A stretch of DNA of 41,404 bases from Bacteroidales bacterium KA00251. GTDB taxonomy: Bacteria > Bacteroidota > Bacteroidia > Bacteroidales > Porphyromonadaceae. Shown piece by piece: positions 32,736 to 39,838 of this stretch. A program made the translations under genes and the position numbers. The stretch is taken from assembly GCA_001552775.1 (NCBI GenBank), contig KQ959276.1, positions 1 to 41,404 on the forward strand, in the 5' to 3' direction. How positions within the stretch are numbered: position 1 is the first letter of the stretch; the number at the start of each line of letters is the position of its first letter. The notes beneath the pieces are model-generated. The model made no database searches. It saw only the letters and a list, made by a program, of their open reading frames with translations, and was not told where the DNA came from.

Positions 32736-32836
32736 CGGGTGAGTCCTACACGACCAGCTCCTTGTGAATCCCCCAGGGCTTGACCGCAGCAAGGGTAGCA
32801 GGTCGTAGCGGTGCGATGCAGGTTGCTCACCTACCC
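32736..32836 (+). ncRNA. ffs: Signal recognition particle RNA, small bacterial type (4.5S)
   Basis: A roughly 101-base RNA that binds Ffh and targets membrane and secreted proteins. The conserved domain is clear: TTGTGAATCCCCCAGG on the 5' side and CAGCAAGGGTA on the 3' side around the apical loop (about 32777-32807), followed by GTAGCGGTGCG. The outer stem pairs CGGGTGAG (from 32736) with CTCACCTACCCG (ending at 32836/32837). The apical loop region reads GGGCTTGACC where the more common form is a GGAA tetraloop. A 7-bp hairpin (AACTCTT 32712-32718 with AAGAGTT 32723-32729) lies in the leader and is probably removed. The 3' end touches the tRNA-Thr gene; a cut by RNase P may make it. Exact ends are estimated. 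Confidence 0.88.
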
Positions 32837-32910
32837 GCCTCTTTAGCTCAGTTGGCCAGAGCACGTGATTTGTAATCTCGGGGTCGTTGGTTCGAATCCG
32901 ACAAGAGGCT
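32837..32910 (+). tRNA. tRNA-Thr(TGT)
   Basis: A 74-base tRNA with acceptor stem GCCTCTT/AAGAGGC and discriminator T. The D arm is GCTC/GAGC, the anticodon arm CGTGA-TTTGTAA-TCTCG gives TGT, and the T arm is GTTGG-TTCGAAT-CCGAC. The anticodon stem has a T-T mismatch at pair 29-41. CCA is not encoded. There is no spacer between the SRP RNA and the first base. A terminator follows 7 bases after the end. Confidence 0.94.
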
Positions 32911-32916
32911 CTTATG

Positions 32917-32948
32917 AAAGCACTCCTTTTAGTAAGGGGTGCTTTTTT
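32917..32948 (+). terminator. Terminator of the SRP RNA / tRNA-Thr transcript
   Basis: A 12-bp stem (32917-32928 with 32934-32945, one T-G pair) with a 5-base loop and a T run through 32948. The following gap to 33173 contains an isolated 8-bp hairpin (GACTCTCC 33086-33093 with GGAGAGTC 33117-33124) and C/G runs, but no gene. Confidence 0.85.
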
Positions 32949-33173
32949 ATTTTCAGATTTAACTTATCCAACGAGTACTATAATCATTATGCAGGGTAAC
33001 TCCTAGATGAGAAAATCCTAGTTCCTCCCCCCCACAAAATAGGACAAAACACACCTCTAGGGGGGCAACGAAATAAACAAAAAGAGACTCTCCTCAACTG
33101 CAAGAAGAGATCGACTGGAGAGTCCCTCAGCAAACAAAAGAAGACTCAACAAAAAGAAAGGAATAAAAGGGAG

Positions 33174-33218
33174 AAAAAAAAGCGAGATGGTAAATAAGGA
33201 CATCACCATCTCGCTTTT
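33174..33218 (-). terminator. Terminator of tRNA-Leu(TAG)
   Basis: A 14-bp stem (33178-33191 with 33205-33218) and a 13-base loop; the minus strand continues into a T run (A run 33174-33181). It begins 28 bases downstream of the tRNA. Confidence 0.85.
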
Positions 33219-33245
33219 GCATGAAAGTATTATTCAACGACAAAG

Positions 33246-33327
33246 TGCGGTCGGGGGGACTCGAACCCCCATGCCTCGCAGCAATAGATCCTAAGTCTAT
33301 CGTGTCTACCAGTTTCACCACGACCGC
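33246..33327 (-). tRNA. tRNA-Leu(TAG)
   Basis: An 82-base class II tRNA with acceptor stem GCGGTCG/CGACCGC and discriminator A. The anticodon arm ATAGA-CTTAGGA-TCTAT gives TAG. The variable arm is long and the T arm is GGGGG-TTCGAGT-CCCCC. CCA is not encoded. It has its own promoter and terminator, so it is a single-gene unit. Confidence 0.95.
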
Positions 33328-33348
33328 CTGTGCCACTCTTGCACTTTG

Positions 33349-33379
33349 CAAAGGTAGTACATTCTTTTGAAACTACAAA
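33349..33379 (-). promoter_or_regulatory. Promoter of tRNA-Leu(TAG)
   Basis: On the minus strand, TTTG (33376-33379) and TACCTTTG (33349-33356) are separated by 19 bases, the same arrangement as the tRNA-Asp promoter. The -7 element is 22-29 bases from the mature tRNA 5' end. Confidence 0.82.
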
Positions 33380-33830
33380 AGGTATTCCTGTTCCAAACTG
33401 AATAATAGGGGAATAAAGTAGTAAAAAGAGTAGAGAAAGAAAACGGAACTCGGTTGGAGAGGTATTGAAGGAATAAGGAGCAGAATTTAGTATCCAAAGA
33501 GATTGTATATTATAGAATATCATGGAGCACAACAGGATACTATAGGATACTATCATTCTGCTTGATAAAGTGCAATAAAAAAGTAGCAACAATAATGTAA
33601 AAATGTAGGAGGGAAGAAGGGGAAGAAGGGGAAGAAGGGGTGAAGAAAAAGGCTCGCTTTAAGCCCCGTAATCTCGGCTTCCCCTTGGTTGCTTGAGTGG
33701 CTGAAGAAGTCTTAGAGCTTACCTTCCTCTTTGAGCTTTTCAAAAGCGCCCTTACGATACCCATAAAGGTATAGGCATCGTTAAAAACTTGTTGTCAATA
33801 TCGAGTTGTCTCGCCTATAGGTTAGGCGGA
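33380..33830. other. Intergenic region downstream of uvrB
   Basis: About 450 bases. It holds the GAAGAAGGG tandem repeat (33612-33640), a 6-bp hairpin CGCCTA/TAGGCG (33812-33828) directly after the uvrB stop that lacks a T run, and a 74-codon minus-strand frame (33540-33764) whose C-terminal half is encoded by the repeat. I do not see convincing evidence for a gene. Confidence 0.4.
33612..33640. repeat. Tandem repeat, 9-bp unit GAAGAAGGG, about three copies
   Basis: The unit GGAAGAAGG recurs with period 9 from 33612 to 33640, and a partial GAAGAA follows after one T. Copy number in such arrays may vary between strains. The minus strand would encode a Ser-Pro-Ser repeat if translated. Confidence 0.75.
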
Positions 33831-36005
33831 TTATGGCTTTTCTCCTAGTGTATCTAGGATTTCCTCAATGGCATTAGCTTCATCTCTCAAGCGTGCAGCA
33901 TCTAGGAAATCCAGTCGCTTTGCCGCAGCATACATCTCTTTTCGAGTAGTATTGAGTAAGATTTTCAGTTTGTCGGGCGATAATAGGCTAACTAATGGGT
34001 CTAGTACAGTGGCACGTTCTTCTTCGCTATAAGATTTTAAGTTAAGTGGCGTCTTATCTACCTGCTTGGGTTCATTACGCCACACAGCCTCGCGCTGTGT
34101 AGCGGCAGTACCTGTTGAGCTTTTCTTCACTCCTTTAGTAAGAGCAGAATGAAGAGCCTTTGCTTGAGGCGAATCAGAAGAAGTAAGTTCAACCTGCGTT
34201 TCCTTTTGTTCCTCTACGATACTAAAGCTACTTTTAATAGCAGCTCGCGGAGTTATGTGGTGTGCTTTGTTGTAGGCGAGTTGCTTTTCTCGTCGACGGT
34301 TTGTATCATCAATGGTTTGTTGCATACTCTCCGTGATTTTATCAGCATAAAAAATCACTTTGCCCTCGACATGGCGAGCAGCACGACCAGCAGTCTGTGT
34401 AAGGGAGCGGTGCGAGCGAAGGAAGCCTTCTTTGTCGGCATCGAAGATCGCGACAAGAGAAACCTCGGGGAGGTCTAGCCCTTCACGAAGTAGATTTACA
34501 CCTACGAGTACATCAAAGATTCCTTTTCTGAGGTCGTCCAATATTTCCACACGATCGAGCGTCTCCACATCACTATGAATATAGGCTGTAGCAATACCAT
34601 TTCGCTGTAGGTATTCACTTAGTTCTTCGGCCATTCTCTTGGTAAGTGTAGTTACGAGTACTCGTTGTTGCCTTTCTTTACGGAGCCTTATTTCCTCCAT
34701 GAGGTCATCGACTTGGTTTTCTGTAGGACGCACCTCTATAATGGGATCAGGTACCCCCGTTGGTCGAATAATTTGCTCGACGACTACCCCCTCACTTCGT
34801 GCCAATTCATACTCTGCAGGGGTAGCACTCACAAAGATTGTAGTGCCTGTCATTCGCTCAAACTCTTCAAAGGTAAGAGGGCGATTGTCTAGAGCTGCTG
34901 GCAATCTAAATCCATACTCAACGAGATTGAGTTTACGCGAGCGGTCTCCTCCATACATAGCTTTAATCTGAGGCATCGTGACGTGACTTTCATCCACCAC
35001 GAGTAAAAAGTCTTTTGGAAAGTAATCGAGTAAGCAAAAGGGTCGTTGGCCGGGGAGCCTACCATCAAAGTATCTGGAGTAGTTTTCAATTCCAGTACAA
35101 TAGCCTATTTCGTCGATCATTTCTACATCATAGTTTACACGCTCTGTCAGTCTTTCGGCCTCAATTCGTTTTCCCTCTTCTTCTAGCTCTCTCACCCTTG
35201 TCGCGAGGTCTTTTTTGATCTCTTTTAGGGCAAAGGCAGTTTGCTCCTTACTGGTAGTAAATAGGTTTGCTGGATATATCTGCAAGTCGCTAAGGCTCCC
35301 CTTCACCTCTCCAGTTATGGGCTGTATCACTTCTATGGAATCGATTTCGTCGTCCCAGAAGACAACCCGATAGGCAATGCCGTTGTAGCCCTCCACAGCG
35401 GGGAATATATCGATCGTATCTCCTTTTACACGGAAGGTACCGCTTTCAAATTGTGTCTTCACGTGGGCATAGTAAGCTTCACTAAGCATACGCATAAGCT
35501 CTCCTCTTGCAATACGTTGCCCCACTTGTAGCGAAATAATGCAGGAAGCAAACACGCGAGGATCTGCCATACCATAAAGACACGATACGGAGGAGACCAC
35601 AATTACATCACGTCGTCCACTAAGCAGGGAGGCTGTAGCACGCAAACGAAGTTTCTCAATATCTTCATTGATCGCCATATCCTTAGCAATGTAGGTATCT
35701 GTAGTAGTAATATAGGCTTCGGGCTGATAGTAATCGTAATAGGAGACAAAGTACTCCACAGCATTGTCTGGGAAGAAAGACTTGAATTCGCCATAAAGTT
35801 GGGCAGCAAGTGTTTTGTTGTGGCTTACTACAAGTGTAGGGCGATTGAGCTGTGCCACGACATTAGCCACGGTAAAGGTTTTTCCACTCCCTGTTACTCC
35901 AAGGAGAGTCTGAGCCTCTACGCCCTGCTCTATACCCTCTACCAATTGCTTGATAGCCTCTGGCTGATCGCCAGTAGGCTCGTATTGCGAAGTTAGTCTA
36001 TACAT
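33831..36005 (-). CDS. uvrB: UvrABC system protein B (excinuclease subunit B)
   Basis: Nucleotide excision repair helicase-like subunit that verifies damage with UvrA and loads UvrC. The 724 residues show Walker A GVTGSGKT (36-43), the damage-probing beta-hairpin SYYDYYQPEAYI (about 91-102), DESH of motif II, later helicase motifs (RVLVTTLTKRMAEEL, GVNLLREGLDLPEVSLVAI, QTAGRAARH) and the C-terminal UVR domain (AAAKRLDFLDAARLRDE) that binds UvrC. It is about 50 residues longer than typical UvrB. The excess is a Ser/Thr/Lys-rich stretch between the helicase core and the UVR domain (about 625-695). Single gene. Confidence 0.97.
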   Translation of the reverse strand: MYRLTSQYEPTGDQPEAIKQLVEGIEQGVEAQTLLGVTGSGKTFTVANVVAQLNRPTLVVSHNKTLAAQLYGEFKSFFPDNAVEYFVSYYDYYQPEAYITTTDTYIAKDMAINEDIEKLRLRATASLLSGRRDVIVVSSVSCLYGMADPRVFASCIISLQVGQRIARGELMRMLSEAYYAHVKTQFESGTFRVKGDTIDIFPAVEGYNGIAYRVVFWDDEIDSIEVIQPITGEVKGSLSDLQIYPANLFTTSKEQTAFALKEIKKDLATRVRELEEEGKRIEAERLTERVNYDVEMIDEIGYCTGIENYSRYFDGRLPGQRPFCLLDYFPKDFLLVVDESHVTMPQIKAMYGGDRSRKLNLVEYGFRLPAALDNRPLTFEEFERMTGTTIFVSATPAEYELARSEGVVVEQIIRPTGVPDPIIEVRPTENQVDDLMEEIRLRKERQQRVLVTTLTKRMAEELSEYLQRNGIATAYIHSDVETLDRVEILDDLRKGIFDVLVGVNLLREGLDLPEVSLVAIFDADKEGFLRSHRSLTQTAGRAARHVEGKVIFYADKITESMQQTIDDTNRRREKQLAYNKAHHITPRAAIKSSFSIVEEQKETQVELTSSDSPQAKALHSALTKGVKKSSTGTAATQREAVWRNEPKQVDKTPLNLKSYSEEERATVLDPLVSLLSPDKLKILLNTTRKEMYAAAKRLDFLDAARLRDEANAIEEILDTLGEKP

Positions 36006-36010
36006 ATTCT

Positions 36011-36065
36011 CTTCTTATGGTGCTTATAAGAAGATGGCGTCTCCCCATCTCTTCTCACAAAGGTA
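36011..36065 (-). promoter_or_regulatory. uvrB -7 element and leader hairpin
   Basis: The minus strand has TACCTTTG at 36058-36065, 53-60 bases upstream of the start, with no -33 TTTG at standard spacing. The leader contains a perfect 8-bp hairpin (CTTCTTAT 36011-36018 with ATAAGAAG 36026-36033) only 5 bases before the ATG, which could limit initiation. I see no clear SOS box. Confidence 0.45.
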
Positions 36066-36139
36066 CAGCTTTAAAGGAGAGTATGCCCTGCAAGATCCCT
36101 TCAAGTCCTTATTTTCGCTCTATAGTCTAACTATTTTGG

Positions 36140-36147
36140 TATCTTTG
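36140..36147 (+). promoter_or_regulatory. Possible -7 element of the MATE transporter gene
   Basis: TATCTTTG matches TAnnTTTG and would give a leader of about 170 bases before the start at 36327. No -33 element at 19-21 bases, and no recognised riboswitch fold in the leader. Confidence 0.35.
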
Positions 36148-36326
36148 TCTAAAGAAATAGCTGTGCTCTGGAGTCCTTTTGACGAAGGGTTTGTCAATCT
36201 GTAGGAGCTTTTATTTAGGGTACAAGTGAGCTATAATACTCTTTACATCTAGAGAGAGAGTGCCCCCCTCCTTTGTCAAGAGCCTCAATCCTTGAAAAGA
36301 GTATCTGGTACTAAAAGGAAACTGAC

Positions 36327-37715
36327 ATGCAACAAAATAAACGACTTTATGCCTTGGAGCACGAAAAGGTTTCCAAGTTACTTCTTCGCTACTCTATTCC
36401 AGCAGTAGTGGGTGCAATGGTCAATGCCCTATACAATATTGTAGACCGTATCTTTATCGGGCAAGGAGTGGGCGATGAAGCGATTGCGGGTCTAGCCATT
36501 ACATTTCCCATTCTTCTTTTTTCACAAGCTTTTGGCATGCTTGTGGGGAGCGGTGCCTCGGTGCGAATCGCTATTCTTTTGGGGAGAAAAGACCAAGCAA
36601 TGGCAGAAAAGGTTTTGGGCAACTCTCTCTACCTTACTTTCTTTTTCAACCTTGTCGTTTGTCTTTTAGGCTATCTCTACATGGAGCCTTTACTCCGACT
36701 CTTTGGAGCGACCAATACCATCCTACCTTATGCCAAAGAGTACCTAATGATCGCACTTGGCTTTAATATCTTTGCCGACCTTTCGTTTAGCTACAATGCC
36801 GTGATTCGCTCTACAGGCTACCCCACTAAGGCTATGCTGTCGATGATTCTTGGAGCTTTGCTCAACTGTGTTCTCGACCCCCTCTTTATCTTTGGTTTTA
36901 AGTGGGGAATTGCAGGAGCAGCTTGGGCAACTAATATTTCTATGGTGGTAACTGCCCTTTTTGTAATGAGCCACTTCTTCAACTCCAAGTCTGTTGTCAC
37001 CTTCCGCAAGGAGTCTTTTGCCTTCTCTTGGGTATCCATGAAAAGCATTCTAGCCATTGGCGTCTCGCCCTTTGCCATGATGCTGGTCAATAGCGTAATC
37101 AATATTGTGATCAATAGGAGCTTCAACCTCTATGGAAGTAGTGAATTTGAAACTACAAACGCCATTGCTGCCTATGGGATTATCATCGGTATTTCCCAAC
37201 TTTTTATACAGTTTATGGTCGGTGTCTCTCAAGGGGGGCAACCTATTATGAGCTACAACCTAGGTGCAGGACAAGCCTTGCGCTCAATCAAAGCCTATCA
37301 ATATGCAGTCTATGTGAATGTGCTGATGGCCTTTGTAGGCTTGTCCATTGCCCTTTTTGCCCCCGATCTATTTGTTCGCCCCTTCAATCCTGGAGAGGGT
37401 TTAATGAAGCTAACCAACACTGCTATTGGTATCGTCTTTCTCTCCTATCCTTTTGTAGGATTGCAAATTACCACGGTGCAGTTTTTCCAAAGTTTAGGGC
37501 TTGCTGGCAAAGCTATGTTCATTACCCTCACACGCCAAGTTATCTTTCTTATCCCTGGCCTTATACTCATTCCACGAATAGCCTCACTAGGACTAAGAGG
37601 AGTATGGATCGCCATGCCAATTGCCGATGGACTCTCTGGGCTTACCGCCCTCACTATGGTACTGATCTTTTTACCGAAGATTCGCAAAAAGCAGCTTGAG
37701 AAAGTCTTGTCGTAA
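36327..37715 (+). CDS. MATE family efflux transporter
   Basis: A 462-residue inner-membrane protein with about twelve hydrophobic segments in two similar halves, the MATE (NorM/DinF superfamily) layout. The start region is typical (KVSKLLLRYSIPAVVGAMVNALYNIVDRIFIGQGVG), and the second half repeats the pattern (SPFAMMLVNSVINIVINRSF, then VGVSQGGQPIMSYNLGAG, a conserved MATE motif). Members exchange Na+ or H+ for cationic drugs or metabolites; the substrate cannot be predicted. It stands alone, with a strong terminator after it. Confidence 0.94.
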   Translation: MQQNKRLYALEHEKVSKLLLRYSIPAVVGAMVNALYNIVDRIFIGQGVGDEAIAGLAITFPILLFSQAFGMLVGSGASVRIAILLGRKDQAMAEKVLGNSLYLTFFFNLVVCLLGYLYMEPLLRLFGATNTILPYAKEYLMIALGFNIFADLSFSYNAVIRSTGYPTKAMLSMILGALLNCVLDPLFIFGFKWGIAGAAWATNISMVVTALFVMSHFFNSKSVVTFRKESFAFSWVSMKSILAIGVSPFAMMLVNSVINIVINRSFNLYGSSEFETTNAIAAYGIIIGISQLFIQFMVGVSQGGQPIMSYNLGAGQALRSIKAYQYAVYVNVLMAFVGLSIALFAPDLFVRPFNPGEGLMKLTNTAIGIVFLSYPFVGLQITTVQFFQSLGLAGKAMFITLTRQVIFLIPGLILIPRIASLGLRGVWIAMPIADGLSGLTALTMVLIFLPKIRKKQLEKVLS

Positions 37716-37733
37716 GGCATAGGACAGCAACAG

Positions 37734-37769
37734 AAAAAGGATGCATGCAATACCATGCATCCTTTTTTT
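37734..37769 (+). terminator. Terminator of the MATE transporter gene, probably bidirectional
   Basis: A 14-bp perfect stem (37734-37747 with 37754-37767), CAATAC loop, A run before and T run after. It lies 19 bases past the stop. The convergent pfp gene ends at 37914, so it could also stop pfp transcripts; 37770-37913 shows nothing else. Confidence 0.88.
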
Positions 37770-37913
37770 GTGGCAGAAAGGCAACCTTCTCTAGAGAGAA
37801 AAATTCGGTAGTCTCAGCAAGAAAAGTCCATTTTTACTCCCTCAAAAAGCTATCGGGAAGGAGAGGAAAAAGTGTGTCAAATCATGTTTCCCAGGTTACT
37901 TTACAGAACAGCT

Positions 37914-39713
37914 CTAGAAAGGTTCACTATTTTCATAAGCCGATAGTCCTTGCTCGAGGCGAAGTGTAATCGTAGTATTGTCGCAGATCGCCGAAGGACC
38001 AAAAAACTGTAGCGGACCTGGATAGCGAAATGCTACCCCACTAGCCCACTCCTTGCGATGGTGACGAAAGTAACGCATAGGCGCACCTTTCAAATCCACT
38101 ACGGCTTTGCCGATAACTGGCTTAATCTCGCCTCCTCGCTCTTCAAAGTCCATCATTGCGGTAAGTGGCAAGCCTGTCGGCACCCAGTCCGTGGGGTGAG
38201 CGATCAAGTTGCGAAGAGTAGCCAAATAGGCGGTCTTACCTTGCACGATGAGCTCCGTAGCACAGAGTCCTAGGCTGTAGCAGTAAGAGGCATCAAAGTT
38301 GCTCGGCATAGAGCTTCTACCTTCGTATCCAAAGAAGTGCGTCAGTACGGAAAAGCTTCCCTCATAGAGTCCTTCGCTACGTCGCTTTTCCAGCTCTGCC
38401 TTCACCATATCGGCAAGTAATTGCTCGGTAGGGATTCGGGAAACTTGTACATTGCCATGGGGGTCGCGTTCGGTAGCCAAACTCAATGCTATGTCCATAG
38501 GGAGCATGAGAAAAAGCTCGGAATTTTCACGCGAGAGACGGCTTGCAATCTCCTGTACTCTATGGCGATCGTCGTCGCATGCCGTCTTGGCTTCGTGCTC
38601 CTGCTGGTGGCTAGCTTTGGCTATCTCCTCACGAATCGGCGCTGTGGTCTCTAGAGGAATTCGATTCAGCTCTTGGATCAGCTCTTTTACCCCTGGTAAA
38701 AACTCTATAAGACCCTCGGGGATGAGTATCGTACCAAATGTAAGCCCCTTGGCAGAGCGCTCCTGTATGACATCGGCAATCTGACCGATAAGTAGGGAGA
38801 GGGTTATCTTTCTTGCTTTTACCTCTTCACTGATAATCGCCATCGTGGGCTGACACATAAGGGCACACTCGAGTGTAAGGTGCGAAGCCGAACGCCCCAT
38901 CAACTTGATAAAGTGGTAATATTTCTTCGCTGAAAAGCAGTCTCTCTGAATGTTGCCCACAAGCTCGGCATACACCTTCACACAGGTATCAAAGCCAAAG
39001 GAGGTCTCTACATACTCATTTTTGAGGTCGCCATCGATGGTCTTGGGGCAACCGATCACCTGCAAGGGATCGCCTATGCTCAGAGCATACTCTGCAAGGA
39101 GGTTGGCATTGGTATTGGAGTCGTCGCCTCCTATGATCACTAATGCATTGAGGGCTAAATCGTGAGCCACTTGCAACACCTTTTGGAGATCCTCTTGCTT
39201 CTCCAACTTAGTACGGTCGGAGCCAATCATATCAAACCCTCCACTGTTGCGGTATTGCTGAATCAGCTCGCCAGTAAGCTCTTTATACTCTCCTCTAAGC
39301 AAGCCTCCAGGCCCCATAAGGAATCCATATAGACGACTTTGTGCCGAGTGTCGCTTGAGAGCATCGTATATTCCCGCTACCACATTGTGTCCTCCAGGAG
39401 CTTGCCCCCCAGAAAAAAGGACTCCAACATGAAGGGGTCTTTCGCTCTGAAAAAGCGTTTGTCTAGTGCCTTTTGCTCCACTTCGCAGACTGGGATCAAA
39501 GTAGATCGTAGGATCGCTCAAGTGCGACTCCTCAAGCATCTTGAAGGTGAGTAGAGGAAGGCCAAAAGTATGGGGAAAGCGTGCCTTTACCATTTCATAG
39601 TCGTCCTCGGGGTAATCAAAAGGAGTCTCCATGAGCTCGTAGCCCACTTTGAAGGTAGCAGGCATCTGAGGCTTGTATTGCTGTCGCAGTTTATCGAGTC
39701 TTATATAGGTCAT
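37914..39713 (-). CDS. pfp: Diphosphate--fructose-6-phosphate 1-phosphotransferase
   Basis: Phosphorylates fructose-6-phosphate with pyrophosphate, a reversible glycolytic step. The 599-residue protein belongs to the long PPi-PFK group. SGGQAPGGHN (101-110) replaces the ATP-PFK loop, GGDDS (195-199) has Asp where ATP enzymes have Gly (GGDGS), and PKTIDGD (223-229) contains the Lys associated with PPi use. MGRSASH (about 272) is the substrate-binding region. These positions support PPi rather than ATP as donor. Length is slightly above the family's usual 550. It lies between the MATE gene and the dehydrogenase gene and is transcribed away from the latter's terminator. Confidence 0.95.
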   Translation of the reverse strand: MTYIRLDKLRQQYKPQMPATFKVGYELMETPFDYPEDDYEMVKARFPHTFGLPLLTFKMLEESHLSDPTIYFDPSLRSGAKGTRQTLFQSERPLHVGVLFSGGQAPGGHNVVAGIYDALKRHSAQSRLYGFLMGPGGLLRGEYKELTGELIQQYRNSGGFDMIGSDRTKLEKQEDLQKVLQVAHDLALNALVIIGGDDSNTNANLLAEYALSIGDPLQVIGCPKTIDGDLKNEYVETSFGFDTCVKVYAELVGNIQRDCFSAKKYYHFIKLMGRSASHLTLECALMCQPTMAIISEEVKARKITLSLLIGQIADVIQERSAKGLTFGTILIPEGLIEFLPGVKELIQELNRIPLETTAPIREEIAKASHQQEHEAKTACDDDRHRVQEIASRLSRENSELFLMLPMDIALSLATERDPHGNVQVSRIPTEQLLADMVKAELEKRRSEGLYEGSFSVLTHFFGYEGRSSMPSNFDASYCYSLGLCATELIVQGKTAYLATLRNLIAHPTDWVPTGLPLTAMMDFEERGGEIKPVIGKAVVDLKGAPMRYFRHHRKEWASGVAFRYPGPLQFFGPSAICDNTTITLRLEQGLSAYENSEPF

Positions 39714-39790
39714 AGTGTAGGGGGGGATAAGCGAATCAAATCAACTCTCTCTGTCAAGGATAAACAACTAAGAGGAGGAAGCACACTCAT

Positions 39791-39835
39791 AAAAAGAGAA
39801 ATGCCGAAGGCGTATTCCCTTCGGCATCTCTTTTT
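39791..39835 (-). terminator. Terminator after the carboxy(nor)spermidine-dehydrogenase-like gene
   Basis: ATGCCGAAGG (39801-39810) pairs with CCTTCGGCAT (39818-39827), extended by GAG/CTC and an A/T run with a two-base bulge. On the minus strand a T run follows. It starts 4 bases past the stop at 39839. Confidence 0.85.
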
Positions 39836-39838
39836 CTT

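Noticed and set aside
33540-33764. 74-codon minus-strand frame after uvrB
   Set aside because: Part of it is encoded by the 9-bp tandem repeat and no domain is visible. A small real gene cannot be excluded, but support is too weak.
36153-36326. Riboswitch in the MATE transporter leader
   Set aside because: The leader is long enough, but I could not match it to any known riboswitch core such as guanidine or PreQ1-II.
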